Translations under genes and position numbers: made by a program
Shown here: in pieces, positions 23,636-32,600 of the stretch
Position numbering within the stretch: position 1 is the first letter of the stretch
Layout: each line of letters starts with the position of its first letter
The notes under the pieces: generated by a model
What the model saw: only the letters and a program-made list of their open reading frames with translations
The model's database searches: none
Told to the model about the DNA's origin: nothing
Assembly: GCA_031426915.1 (NCBI GenBank)
Contig: JASJPB010000013.1
Location: 186,001 to 250,000 of the forward strand
Length of the DNA stretch: 64,000 bases
From: Sulfurimicrobium sp031426915
GTDB lineage: Bacteria > Pseudomonadota > Gammaproteobacteria > Burkholderiales > Sulfuricellaceae
Reading direction: 5' to 3'

Positions 23636-24789
23636 TGTACTACCCCGGCAGCCAGCAACCGCGCTCCGACTACGACCAGCCCCTGCTGTGGTCGGTGCTG
23701 CTGCTGCTCGCGTTCGGGCTGATCATGGTGTATTCCTCGTCCATCGCCACGGCCGGGGCCGGCCGCCAGACCGGGTTCCAGGAAAGCTATTTTCTTCTAC
23801 GTCAGGCGGTGTACCTTGCCGTCGCGCTGGTAGCCGCTGTGGTTACCTTTCAGGTGCCGCTGCGCAGCTGGCAGCAATTTTCTCCCTGGCTATTCCTGGC
23901 CGGGATCGTGTTACTGACCATCGTGCTCATTCCCGGTATCGGGCGCGAAGTGAACGGCAGCCAGCGCTGGCTTTCGCTGGGTTTTGCCAACTTGCAGCCG
24001 TCGGAATTCATGAAGCTGATCGTGGTGATGTACGCCGCCGATTACACGGTGCGCAAGGCGGCGCTGATGGATCACTTCACCAAGGGTTTCCTGCCGATGT
24101 TCCTGGTAATGCTGCTGATCGGCGGCCTGCTGCTGCGAGAACCCGACTTCGGCGCTTTCGCGGTGATCATTGCCATCGCCATGGCCATCCTGTTCCTGGG
24201 CGGGCTCAATTGGCGCCTCTTCGCCGGGTTGATCGTACTGCTGTTAATCGGCTTCCTGCTGCTGATCTGGACTTCGCCCTACCGCATGCAACGCATCATC
24301 GGTTTCATGGACCCCTGGGCCGACCCGTTCGGCAAGGGTTATCAGCTCTCCCATGCGCTGATCGCCTTCGGGCGCGGCGAATGGCTGGGAGTGGGACTGG
24401 GCGGTAGCGTGGAAAAACTGCTTTACCTGCCGGAGGCCCATACCGATTTCCTGCTCGCCGTGATTGCCGAGGAACTGGGATTTGCCGGCGTGGCGGTGGT
24501 GGTGCTGGGCTTCGCCTGGATTCTGGTGCGCGCTTTCCTGATCGGCCGTGCCGCGGAAAAACAGGAACGCCATTTTTCCGCCTTGGTGGCGCAGGGCATC
24601 GGCGTGTGGATGGCGGTGCAAGCCATTATCAATATCGGCGTGAACATGGGCTTGCTGCCGACAAAGGGCCTGACCCTGCCCCTGCTTTCATTCGGCGGCA
24701 GCGGCATCGTCGCCAACTGCATGGCGCTCGCGATTCTGTTGCGGATTGACTATGAAAACAGGCAGCTACTGAAGGGGTACGCGGTATGA
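23635..24789 (+). CDS. ftsW: Septal peptidoglycan glycosyltransferase FtsW
   Basis: This SEDS polymerase builds septal glycan strands with FtsI. The 384-residue protein has about ten membrane helices and the SEDS markers GIGREVNGSQRWLSLG, LQPSEFMKL, REPDFGAF, SHALIAFGRGEWLGVGLG, EAHTDFLLAVIAEELG and the late LPLLSFGGSGIVANC. The ATG at 23635 shares its A with the murD stop. Its stop overlaps (ATGA) the start of a degenerate murG-like fragment, not the functional murG, which lies 139 bases further on. Confidence 0.97.
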   Translation: MYYPGSQQPRSDYDQPLLWSVLLLLAFGLIMVYSSSIATAGAGRQTGFQESYFLLRQAVYLAVALVAAVVTFQVPLRSWQQFSPWLFLAGIVLLTIVLIPGIGREVNGSQRWLSLGFANLQPSEFMKLIVVMYAADYTVRKAALMDHFTKGFLPMFLVMLLIGGLLLREPDFGAFAVIIAIAMAILFLGGLNWRLFAGLIVLLLIGFLLLIWTSPYRMQRIIGFMDPWADPFGKGYQLSHALIAFGRGEWLGVGLGGSVEKLLYLPEAHTDFLLAVIAEELGFAGVAVVVLGFAWILVRAFLIGRAAEKQERHFSALVAQGIGVWMAVQAIINIGVNMGLLPTKGLTLPLLSFGGSGIVANCMALAILLRIDYENRQLLKGYAV

Positions 24790-24932
24790 GCTGCACCATC
24801 CTCATCATGGCGGGTGGTACCGGGGGCCACGTTTTTGGTTCCGGCCGTGCTGTGCACTTAACGTTCGCTGCGCTCACGTTAGCCTGCGCCAAAAACGCGG
24901 CACCACGCAGTCGGGAGTTGGGTCATGAGTAG
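24786..24932 (+). pseudogene. Degenerate duplicate of the murG 5' end (48-codon mini-ORF)
   Basis: The frame opens ATGA-coupled to ftsW and reads MSCTILIMAGGTGGHVF, matching the first 17 residues of murG (MSRTILIMAGGTGGHVF). It then diverges. Six of the seven codon differences over those 17 codons are silent. The rest holds a 12-bp near-perfect inverted repeat (24827-24838 with 24889-24900, CGTTTTTGG/CCAAAAACG core) around a smaller palindrome TAACGT...ACGTTA (24859-24881). The frame stops at 24930-24932, overlapping the true murG ATG by 8 bases in another frame. It is too short for enzyme function; it is either a recombination scar or a coupling peptide. Confidence 0.8.
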
Positions 24933-26028
24933 GACGATCCTCATCATGGCTGGAGGCACCGGGGGCCACGTTTTTCCGGCCCTGGCGGTGGCGGATTGTC
25001 TGCGCGATGAAGGCTGGAAAGTGGTGTGGCTCGGCACCCGCGCCGGCATGGAAGCCCAACTGGTGCCGCAACATGGCTACGAAATAGCGTGGATCAACTT
25101 TTCCGGGCTGCGCGGCAAGGGCCTGCTGCGCATGATGACCTTGCCGCTGTTGCTGCTGCGGGCCTTCTATCAGAGTACAAGAGCGATATTCACGCACCGC
25201 CCCGACGTGGTGCTGGGCATGGGCGGGTATCCCGCCTTCCCTGGAGGCATGATGGCCGCTCTTTTGGCAAAACCCTTGGTGGTACATGAGCAAAATTCCG
25301 TGGCCGGCCTCACCAACCGGGTTCTCGCCTGCCTCGCCGAAAAGGTACTGGTAGCCTTTCCCGGCGCCTTCACCGGCACGAAAGACAAACCCCTGCCCTG
25401 CGGCAAGGTAGAAACCGAGTGGTGCGGCAACCCGGTGCGCGCCGCGATTGGGGCACTCGATACGCCAGCGGTGCGCTTCGCCGGGCGCGAGGGTCCTTTG
25501 CGCCTGCTGGTGGTGGGCGGCAGCTTGGGTGCAGCAGCCTTGAACGAGGCCGTACCCAAGGCGCTGGCCCTGATTCCCGAAACGCGGCGCCCACAGGTGG
25601 TGCACCAGGCTGGCGCAAAACACCTGGAGGCACTGCAGGCCAACTACCAGGCCGCTGGCGTAGCGGCGGAGACCAAGGCCTTCATCGAGAACATGGCCGA
25701 AATGTATGCCTGGGCCGACCTGGTGGTGTGCCGCTCCGGCGCCCTGACGGTGGCGGAATTGGCGGCCGCTGGCGCCGCAAGCGTGCTGGTGCCATATCCA
25801 CACGCGGTGGACGACCACCAGACAACCAACGCGCGTTTCCTCAGCGACAGCGACGCAGCCATCCTGGTAGATCAAACCGAACTTAGCGCGCAAAAGCTGG
25901 CGGAAATGCTGCAGGAGCTTAGCCGCGGCAAGTTACTCGCCATGGCCCAGGCGGCACGAAAACTGGCAAAACCGGAAGCGACACGACAAGTGGCCGATAC
26001 ATGCAAGGAGCTGGCACATGCGGCATAA
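24925..26028 (+). CDS. murG: UDP-GlcNAc:lipid I N-acetylglucosaminyltransferase
   Basis: MurG adds GlcNAc to lipid I, making lipid II on the inner face of the inner membrane. The 367-residue GT-B enzyme has the glycine-rich MAGGTGGHVFPALAVA, GMGGYPAFPGGM, HEQNSVAGLTNR, VVGGSLGAAALNEAVP, CRSGALTVAELAAAG and VPYPHAVDDHQTTNA. The start at 24925 has CGGGAG 8 bases upstream, within the inserted segment. A degenerate copy of its own first 17 codons lies just upstream, and its stop overlaps a degenerate copy of the murC start, so it is bracketed by two duplicated junctions. Confidence 0.97.
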   Translation: MSRTILIMAGGTGGHVFPALAVADCLRDEGWKVVWLGTRAGMEAQLVPQHGYEIAWINFSGLRGKGLLRMMTLPLLLLRAFYQSTRAIFTHRPDVVLGMGGYPAFPGGMMAALLAKPLVVHEQNSVAGLTNRVLACLAEKVLVAFPGAFTGTKDKPLPCGKVETEWCGNPVRAAIGALDTPAVRFAGREGPLRLLVVGGSLGAAALNEAVPKALALIPETRRPQVVHQAGAKHLEALQANYQAAGVAAETKAFIENMAEMYAWADLVVCRSGALTVAELAAAGAASVLVPYPHAVDDHQTTNARFLSDSDAAILVDQTELSAQKLAEMLQELSRGKLLAMAQAARKLAKPEATRQVADTCKELAHAA

Positions 26029-26158
26029 AGTCAAACGTATCCACTTCGTCGGCATGGCTGGCATGAGCAGTGAGCAGGGGCCCCGCAAGGCGGGGATGGG
26101 AACGTCCGCGAATGACACCGGATGCCGACTCAAACCAATTACTGCGAGCGCGAGATGA
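26018..26158 (+). pseudogene. Degenerate duplicate of the murC 5' end (46-codon mini-ORF)
   Basis: The ATG at 26018 lies within the end of murG and has AAGGAG (26005-26010) at ideal spacing. The frame reads MRHKVKRIHFVGMAGMSS, against MKHKVKRIHFVGIGGSGMSG in true murC, with a two-codon deletion. The following sequence holds a hairpin CCCCGC-AAG-GCGGGG (26081-26095). The frame ends in TGA at 26156-26158, overlapping the real murC start as ATGA. It has the same architecture as the fragment before murG: coupled at both ends and about 137 bases inserted. A functional protein is unlikely. Confidence 0.8.
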
Positions 26159-27558
26159 AGCATAAGGTCAAACGGATCCACTTCGTCGGCATCGGCGGCT
26201 CCGGCATGAGCGGCATCGCCGAAGTATTGCTGAACCTGGACTACAAGGTGAGCGGGTCGGACATGGTGGAAAGCACCATCACCCGGCACCTGAAAAAGCT
26301 CGGCGCCAAGGTTTACAAGGGCCATGCCGGCGAGCATGTGGCGGATGCGGACGTGGTGGTAACCTCGACTGCGGTCAGGGAAGACAACCCGGAAGTAATG
26401 GCGGCACGGGAGCACAACATCCCGGTGGTTCCCCGCGCCATGATGCTGGCCGAGCTGATGCGCTTCAAGCAGGGCATCGCGGTGGCAGGCACCCACGGCA
26501 AGACCACCACCACCAGTCTCATCGCCAGCATTCTGGCGGAAGCCGGCATGGACCCCACTTTCGTGATCGGCGGACGGCTGGAAGCGGCCGGCACCAACGC
26601 CCGGCTCGGATCGGGAGAATTCCTCGTCGCAGAGGCGGACGAATCCGATGCCTCCTTCCTGCTGCTCACCCCGGTGCTGGCCGTAATCACCAATATCGAC
26701 GCCGATCACATGGAAACTTACGGCCACGATTTCAACCGCCTCAAGCAGGCGTTCGTGGATTTCACCTCGCATCTGCCTTTCTACGGCATGGCGGTGGTGT
26801 GCGTGGACGACCCGGTGGTGCGCGAAATCCTGCCGCGCATTACCAAGCCGGTGTGGAGTTACGGCCTGTCCGAGGATGCCAAGGTGCGCGCGGTGGACGT
26901 GCAGGCCTGCGGCGGACAAATGAAGTTCACCGTGATCCGCGTCAACGGCAAGACCAGCAAGCTCAAGATAACGCTCAATCTCCCCGGCATCCATTATGTG
27001 TTGAACGCGCTCGCGGCAATCGCCATCGCCAGTGAAGTGGGCGCACCGGACGCCGCCATCATCAAGGCGCTGGCGGAATTCAAGGGAGTGGGACGACGCT
27101 TCCAGCGCCACGGCGAGATTCCCCTGGCCTCGGGCGGTAGCTTCACGCTGGTCGACGACTACGGCCACCACCCGGTGGAAATGGCGGCCACTATCGCCGC
27201 GACCCGCGGCGCATTTCCGGAACGACGTCTGGTGTTGGCATTCCAGCCCCACCGCTACACCCGCACCCGGGATCTGTTCGAGGATTTTGCAAAAATCCTG
27301 TCCAGCGTGGATGCCCTGCTCCTGACCGAAGTCTATGCCGCAGGCGAAGCGGCCATCGTGGCGGCGGACGGTCGCGCCCTGGCGCGGGCGGTGCGGGTAA
27401 GCGGCAAAGTGGAGCCGATTTTCGTGGAAAACGTGGCCGAGCTGCCCCAGAGCATTTTGGACATGGCGCAGGACGGCGACGTGGTGCTGGTTATGGGCGC
27501 GGGCTCGATCGGCCAGGTAGCCAACAGGATGGCCGGCGAACAGGGACAACAAGCATAG
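26155..27558 (+). CDS. murC: UDP-MurNAc:L-alanine ligase
   Basis: MurC adds the first stem-peptide residue. The 467-residue ligase begins MKHKVKRIHFVGIGGSGMSG, the family's usual opening, which fixes the start at 26155. It then has the P-loop AGTHGKTTTTSLIASIL, EADESDASFLLL, NIDADHMETYG and VDDYGHHPVEM, and ends with VVLVMGAGSIGQVA. Translation may be coupled to the mini-ORF whose stop overlaps the ATG. The functional start is not in direct contact with murG, unlike other junctions in this cluster. Confidence 0.97.
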   Translation: MKHKVKRIHFVGIGGSGMSGIAEVLLNLDYKVSGSDMVESTITRHLKKLGAKVYKGHAGEHVADADVVVTSTAVREDNPEVMAAREHNIPVVPRAMMLAELMRFKQGIAVAGTHGKTTTTSLIASILAEAGMDPTFVIGGRLEAAGTNARLGSGEFLVAEADESDASFLLLTPVLAVITNIDADHMETYGHDFNRLKQAFVDFTSHLPFYGMAVVCVDDPVVREILPRITKPVWSYGLSEDAKVRAVDVQACGGQMKFTVIRVNGKTSKLKITLNLPGIHYVLNALAAIAIASEVGAPDAAIIKALAEFKGVGRRFQRHGEIPLASGGSFTLVDDYGHHPVEMAATIAATRGAFPERRLVLAFQPHRYTRTRDLFEDFAKILSSVDALLLTEVYAAGEAAIVAADGRALARAVRVSGKVEPIFVENVAELPQSILDMAQDGDVVLVMGAGSIGQVANRMAGEQGQQA

Positions 27559-27563
27559 CAGCC

Positions 27564-28481
27564 ATGGACATGAGCGAACACGGCCAATTTTCGACCACCA
27601 CCCTGCGCGGGGAACTGCGGCTTGACGAGCCCATGTCCGCCCACGTGAGCTGGCGCGCCGGCGGCGTGGCGCAACGCTGCTACATCCCGGCCGACGTGGA
27701 AGATCTGGCGCAGTTTCTGAAAACCTGCGGCGCCTACGAAACGGTCTGCTTCGTTGGGCTGGGCAGCAATTTACTGGTGCGGGACGGCGGCCTGCGCGGC
27801 ACCGTCATCCTGCTCCACGGCGCGCTGAGCAAGATCAAGCTCACGCCGGAAGGCTTGATCTACGCCGAAGCAGGGGTGAGCAGCCCGAAGGTTGCGAGCT
27901 TCGCCGCGCGCCATGACCTGGAAGGTGCGGAGTTTCTCTCCGGCATACCCGGCACAGTAGGCGGCGCACTGGCGATGAACGCCGGTTGCTACGGCAAGGA
28001 GACCTGGGAATACGTGCACAAGGTGCTCACCATCGACCGTCACGGCGAACTGCGCCAGCGCCTGCCGCAGGACTATGAAATCGGCTATCGCCACGTGGCT
28101 TTGCACGAAACAGGGGAAGAATGGTTCATCGCCACCTGGTTCGGCTTTACCCCCGGCGACGGCAAGGCAGCGAAAAATAAAGCCAGGGAATGGCTGGCGA
28201 AGCGCATGGCGAGCCAGCCGCTGACCCAGCCCAATGCCGGTTCGGTATTCCGCAATCCGGCGGGAGATTATGCGGCACGGCTGATCGAAACCAGCGGCTT
28301 GAAGGGCCTCACCATCGGCGGTGCCCAGGTATCGGAAAAACACGCCAATTTCATCATCAATCTGGGGCATGCCCGTGCAGCGGACATCGAAAGCCTGATC
28401 GAAACGGTGCAGGCGCGGGTAAAGGAAAAACACGGGGTGGAACTGGTGCGCGAAGTGAAGATTATCGGAGACAAGGCATGA
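27564..28481 (+). CDS. murB: UDP-N-acetylenolpyruvoylglucosamine reductase
   Basis: MurB reduces UDP-GlcNAc-enolpyruvate to UDP-MurNAc with FAD and NADPH. The 305-residue product shows the FAD-binding VGLGSNLLVRDGG and LSGIPGTVGGALAMNAGCYG, and the catalytic serine in PNAGSVFRNPAGDYAARLIE. Its length fits the shorter type II form. Two nearby starts (27564 and 27570) are both possible. It overlaps ddlB by 4 bases. Confidence 0.96.
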   Translation: MDMSEHGQFSTTTLRGELRLDEPMSAHVSWRAGGVAQRCYIPADVEDLAQFLKTCGAYETVCFVGLGSNLLVRDGGLRGTVILLHGALSKIKLTPEGLIYAEAGVSSPKVASFAARHDLEGAEFLSGIPGTVGGALAMNAGCYGKETWEYVHKVLTIDRHGELRQRLPQDYEIGYRHVALHETGEEWFIATWFGFTPGDGKAAKNKAREWLAKRMASQPLTQPNAGSVFRNPAGDYAARLIETSGLKGLTIGGAQVSEKHANFIINLGHARAADIESLIETVQARVKEKHGVELVREVKIIGDKA

Positions 28482-29401
28482 ACCCGGCAGGTCAAAAATT
28501 CGGCAAGGTCGCAGTGCTGTTCGGCGGCAAATCCGCCGAGCGCGAAGTCTCGCTCAAGAGCGGTGCCGCCGTGCTGCGCGCACTGCAATCACGCGGCGTG
28601 GACGCCCATGCTTTCGACCCGGCCGAGCGCGACCTGCATGAACTCAGGGTTGAAGGCTTTTCCCGCGCTTTCATCGCACTTCACGGCCGCTTCGGCGAGG
28701 ACGGAACGGTGCAGGGCGCGCTGGAACTGATGGGCATCCCCTACACCGGCAGCGGCGTGCTCGCTTCCGCGCTGGCCATGGACAAATGGCGCACCAAACT
28801 GGTGTGGCGTGCAGCCGGTTTGCCAATCCCTGAATTCGAACTGCTCACGGACGCAAGTGACTTTGCCGCCGTGGCTGAACGGCTCGGTTTGCCGCTGTTC
28901 GTGAAGCCGGCCAACGAGGGCTCCAGCGTCGGCATCAGCAAGGTCAAGAATCTTGCCGAGTTGCGCCCGGCCTATGAGCTTGCGGCGAAACATGACGCGC
29001 TGGTGATCGCGGAGCAGTTCATCGGAGGCGGCGAATATACCGCTGCGATGCTTGGCAGTGCGGCACTGCCGGTAATCAAGATCGAACCGGCGACCGAATT
29101 CTACGACTACGAAGCGAAGTATTTCCGCGACGACACCCGCTATCTTTGCCCCTGCGGTTTAAGCGCCGCACAGGAGCAGGAAATGCAGCGCCTGGCGCGA
29201 CAGGGATTCGCGGTGGTGGGCGGCGCTGGATGGGGCCGCGTGGACTTCCTGATGGATGAGGCGGGCAAGCCCTATCTGCTGGAACTCAACACCTCCCCGG
29301 GAATGACCGATCACAGTCTGGTGCCGATGGCGGCGCGACAAGCCGGCATTCCTTTCGAGGAACTGGTAATGCAGGTACTGGAACTGGCGCATGTGGGATA
29401 A
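28478..29401 (+). CDS. ddlB: D-alanine--D-alanine ligase
   Basis: The enzyme makes the D-Ala-D-Ala dipeptide used by MurF. The 307-residue ATP-grasp ligase shows AVLFGGKSAEREVSLKSG, ALHGRFGEDGTVQGALELMG, TGSGVLASALAMDK, FVKPANEGSSVGISKV and LELNTSPGMTDHSLVP. Start 28478 overlaps the murB stop (ATGA), and its end overlaps ftsQ by 11 bases. Confidence 0.97.
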   Translation: MNPAGQKFGKVAVLFGGKSAEREVSLKSGAAVLRALQSRGVDAHAFDPAERDLHELRVEGFSRAFIALHGRFGEDGTVQGALELMGIPYTGSGVLASALAMDKWRTKLVWRAAGLPIPEFELLTDASDFAAVAERLGLPLFVKPANEGSSVGISKVKNLAELRPAYELAAKHDALVIAEQFIGGGEYTAAMLGSAALPVIKIEPATEFYDYEAKYFRDDTRYLCPCGLSAAQEQEMQRLARQGFAVVGGAGWGRVDFLMDEAGKPYLLELNTSPGMTDHSLVPMAARQAGIPFEELVMQVLELAHVG

Positions 29402-30113
29402 GCCGGCCTTCATGCTGTGGCTGGCCAATTTGCTATATGCGGTGGCGGCAATTTTGCTGCTGTATGCGGTGCTGTTCATGGTGGTGCATCTGCCGCTGTT
29501 TCCGCTGCATGAGGTAAAGGTTAACGGAGAACTGAAGCATGTGACGCGGGAACAGGTGCAGTTCATCGTCACCAGGGCTCTGAAGGGGAATTTTTTTACA
29601 CTGGATCTGGACAAGACGCGCCGCACTTTCGAAAAACTGCCGTGGGTGCGCAACGTGACCGTGCGCAGGCGCTGGCCGGACCTGCTGGAAGTGACGCTGG
29701 AGGAGCATCAGGTGCTCGCGCGCTGGGGCAATGCAGCGCTGGTGAATGTCCAGGGAGAATTGTTTCAGGCAGCCTCGGACCAGCAGCTGCCGGTTTTTAC
29801 CGGCCCGGTCGATGGCGTCAAGGAGATAGCCGCGCAGTATCTGGTTTTCAAACAGCAACTGGAGTCCGTCAAGCGCCAGCCCGTTCTAGTCAGCCTGACG
29901 CCGAGAAGGGCCTGGCGCATCAAGCTGGAGGATGGCGTGATTGTTGAGCTGGGGCGAGAAAAGGTGGAGGCGCGCCTGGACAAGTTCGTCAAGGTTTATG
30001 ACCGCACCCTGGGGCGGCTCAACCGGACAATAAATTACGTGGATCTACGCTATCCCAATGGTTTCGCGGTACGGCTGGGTACGACCGCAGCAGAAAAACC
30101 GGCGGGAGCGTAA
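29391..30113 (+). CDS. ftsQ: Cell division protein FtsQ
   Basis: This 240-residue bitopic division protein links the cytoplasmic ring to FtsB/FtsL. It has one membrane helix (~12-34), then a POTRA domain (FPLHEVKVNGELKHVTREQV) and the beta domain with LPWVRNVTVRRRWPDLLEV, EEHQVLARWG and the C-terminal YVDLRYPNGFAVRLG. The start within the ddlB end is the first ATG and gives the normal short cytoplasmic tail. Confidence 0.95.
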   Translation: MWDKPAFMLWLANLLYAVAAILLLYAVLFMVVHLPLFPLHEVKVNGELKHVTREQVQFIVTRALKGNFFTLDLDKTRRTFEKLPWVRNVTVRRRWPDLLEVTLEEHQVLARWGNAALVNVQGELFQAASDQQLPVFTGPVDGVKEIAAQYLVFKQQLESVKRQPVLVSLTPRRAWRIKLEDGVIVELGREKVEARLDKFVKVYDRTLGRLNRTINYVDLRYPNGFAVRLGTTAAEKPAGA

Positions 30114-30123
30114 GGGGAGTGAC

Positions 30124-31362
30124 ATGAGCAGGAGCAAGGAACAAAAAACACTGATCGTCGGGCTGGATATCGGCACCTCGAAAATCGTCGCGATGGTGGC
30201 AGAAATTCTGCCCGAGGGACGGATGGAGATCATCGGCATCGGCCAGCATCCCTCGCGCGGGCTGAAAAAAGGCGTGGTGGTGAACATCGAGTCCACCGTC
30301 AACGCCATCCAGCGCGCGCTGGAGGAAGCCGAACTGATGGCGGACTGCAAGATCCGCGAGGTCTATACCGGCATCGCCGGCAGTCATATCAAGAGCTTCA
30401 ATTCGCACGGCATGGTGGCGATCAAGGACAAGGAAGTGTCCCAGATGGACGTCGACCGGGTGATCGAGACCGCCAAGGCGGTGAATATCCCGACCGACCA
30501 GCAGATCCTCCACATCCTGACCCAGGAATTCATCATCGACGGCCAGGAAGACGTGCGCGAACCGCTGGGCATGAGCGGCATCCGCCTCGAAGTGAAGGTG
30601 CATATCGTCACCGGCGCGGTGTCTGCGGCGCAGAACATCATCAAGTGCATCAAACGTTGCGGCCTGGAAGTGCGCGACCTGATCCTGCAGCCTCTGGCAT
30701 CGAGCATGGCGGTGCTGGCCGAAGACGAAAAGGATCTCGGCGTGTGCCTGGTGGATATCGGCGGCGGCACCACCGACATCGCCGTGTTCACCGACGGCGC
30801 AATCCGCCACACCGCGGTGATCCCCATCGCCGGGGACCAGATCACCAACGACATCGCCATGGCCCTGCGCACCCCCACCAAGGAAGCGGAAGACATCAAG
30901 CGCACCCATGGCTGCGCGCTGCGCCAATTGGCCGAAGCCAGCCAAATGGTGGAGGTGCCCGGCGTGGGCGAACGCGAAACCCGCCAGTTGTCGCGTCAAA
31001 CATTGGCGGAAGTCATCGAGCCGCGCGTGGAGGAGCTATATTCACTGGTACAGGCGGAGCTGCGCCGCAGCGGCTTCGAGGATCTGATGTCATCGGGCAT
31101 CGTCATCACCGGCGGCAGTTCGGTGATGCAGGGCATGGTGGAACTGGGAGAGGAAGTGTTCCACATGCCGGTGCGTCTGGGCGTGCCGCAGTACGCCGGG
31201 GGACTGGCGGAAGTCGTGCGCAACCCGCGCTTCGCAACCGGCCTGGGCTTGCTGATGTCCGCCCATGACCAGCACCAGCGGCATCAGTTGGCGACACTAC
31301 AGAGCACCTCGTTGCAACAGGTTTTTGGAAAGATGAAGAGTTGGTTTCAAGGAAATTTTTAA
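30124..31362 (+). CDS. ftsA: Cell division protein FtsA
   Basis: The actin-like membrane tether of the Z ring has 412 residues. It shows the phosphate-binding LIVGLDIGTSKIVAMV at the N-terminus, VLVDIGGGTTDIAVF-like CLVDIGGGTTDIAVF, and GIVITGGSSVMQGM. The C-terminal amphipathic targeting helix is FGKMKSWFQGNF. Start 30124 follows AGGGGAGTG (30112-30120); an earlier in-frame ATG at 30058 would overlap ftsQ. Confidence 0.97.
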   Translation: MSRSKEQKTLIVGLDIGTSKIVAMVAEILPEGRMEIIGIGQHPSRGLKKGVVVNIESTVNAIQRALEEAELMADCKIREVYTGIAGSHIKSFNSHGMVAIKDKEVSQMDVDRVIETAKAVNIPTDQQILHILTQEFIIDGQEDVREPLGMSGIRLEVKVHIVTGAVSAAQNIIKCIKRCGLEVRDLILQPLASSMAVLAEDEKDLGVCLVDIGGGTTDIAVFTDGAIRHTAVIPIAGDQITNDIAMALRTPTKEAEDIKRTHGCALRQLAEASQMVEVPGVGERETRQLSRQTLAEVIEPRVEELYSLVQAELRRSGFEDLMSSGIVITGGSSVMQGMVELGEEVFHMPVRLGVPQYAGGLAEVVRNPRFATGLGLLMSAHDQHQRHQLATLQSTSLQQVFGKMKSWFQGNF

Positions 31363-31420
31363 GACCGGATTTTGAAAATTTGAGTTTGGTTCTGGGATAA
31401 CGGCAAAAAAGGAGGAACAC

Positions 31421-32578
31421 ATGTTTGAAATCATGGAAGCACCAATGCAGGAAGCTGTGATCAAGGTAATCGGTGTCGGTGGCTGCGGCGGCAACGCCGT
31501 GGATCACATGATTGTGAGCGGTCTGGGCGGAGTTGAATTCATTTGCGCCAATACCGACGCCCAGGCGCTCAAACGCAGCCAGGCGAAAATTTTGCTGCAA
31601 CTGGGTTCCAATATCACTAAGGGACTGGGTGCAGGAGCTAACCCGGATGTCGGCCGCGCCTCCGCGATGGAAGACCGCGAACGCATCGCCGAAATGATTC
31701 AGGGCGCCAACATGCTCTTTATCACCGCGGGCATGGGCGGCGGGACCGGCACCGGTGCCGCCCCGATCGTGGCCGAAGTGGCCAAGGAACTGGGCATTCT
31801 GACCGTGGCGGTGGTGACCAAGCCATTCGCTTTCGAAGGCAAGCGCGCCAAGGTGGCGCAACTGGGCATGGAAACCCTGTCGCTGCACGTGGATTCGCTG
31901 ATCGTTGTACCAAACGACAAACTGATGCAGGTTCTGGGCGAGGACGTCAGCTTCCAGGACGCCTTCAAGGCCGCTAATGACGTACTGCACGGCGCGGTTT
32001 CCGGTATTGCCGAAGTGATCAATTGCCCAGGCCTGGTCAACGTCGACTTTGCCGACGTCAAAACTGTGATGTCGGAAAACGGCATGGCGATGATGGGTTC
32101 CGCCTCTGCCTCCGGGGTAGACCGCGCCCGCCTGGCCGCGGAACGCGCCGTAGCCAGCCCGCTGCTGGAAGACATCGACCTCGCTGGTGCGCGCGGCGTG
32201 CTGGTCAACATCACCGCCAGCATGTCGCTCAAGATGAAGGAATATTACGAAGTCATGGAGACCATCAAGGAATTCACCGCCGAAGATGCCACCGTGATTG
32301 TCGGGACCGTCATCGACGAAAGCATGGGTGACACGCTGCGCGTAACCATGGTTGCAACCGGACTCGGCGGCACCATCGCCCGCCAGCAGCCCAAGCCCCA
32401 ACTGGTGGTACGCAACGGCACCGACAACGCGCCGATGGACGTAATCGATTATGCCGCGCTCGACACCCCCGCCGTAGTACGCCGCCGCGGCGAGCGCAGC
32501 GCCCAACTTGAAGCAATGAAGCAATCGGGTGTGGATTTCCTCGACATCCCGGCTTTCCTGCGCAAACAGGCGGATTAA
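31421..32578 (+). CDS. ftsZ: Cell division protein FtsZ
   Basis: The tubulin-like GTPase that forms the Z ring has 385 residues. It shows IGVGGCGGNAVDHM, FICANTDAQAL, the GTP signature GGGTGTGAAPIVAEVA and the T7 region with NVDFADVKTVM. After a variable linker the conserved C-terminal peptide VDFLDIPAFLRKQ binds FtsA and ZipA. The 58-base gap to ftsA has a strong AAGGAGG (31410-31416) 5 bases before the ATG, consistent with the high expression of FtsZ. Confidence 0.98.
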   Translation: MFEIMEAPMQEAVIKVIGVGGCGGNAVDHMIVSGLGGVEFICANTDAQALKRSQAKILLQLGSNITKGLGAGANPDVGRASAMEDRERIAEMIQGANMLFITAGMGGGTGTGAAPIVAEVAKELGILTVAVVTKPFAFEGKRAKVAQLGMETLSLHVDSLIVVPNDKLMQVLGEDVSFQDAFKAANDVLHGAVSGIAEVINCPGLVNVDFADVKTVMSENGMAMMGSASASGVDRARLAAERAVASPLLEDIDLAGARGVLVNITASMSLKMKEYYEVMETIKEFTAEDATVIVGTVIDESMGDTLRVTMVATGLGGTIARQQPKPQLVVRNGTDNAPMDVIDYAALDTPAVVRRRGERSAQLEAMKQSGVDFLDIPAFLRKQAD

Positions 32579-32600
32579 TCTCGCGGTAGCGCTTGAAAAC

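Noticed and set aside
25933..27552. 539-codon open frame on the minus strand
   Set aside because: Shadow of murC with antisense-type composition.
31106..32524. 472-codon open frame on the minus strand
   Set aside because: Shadow of ftsA/ftsZ; no plausible start site or domain.
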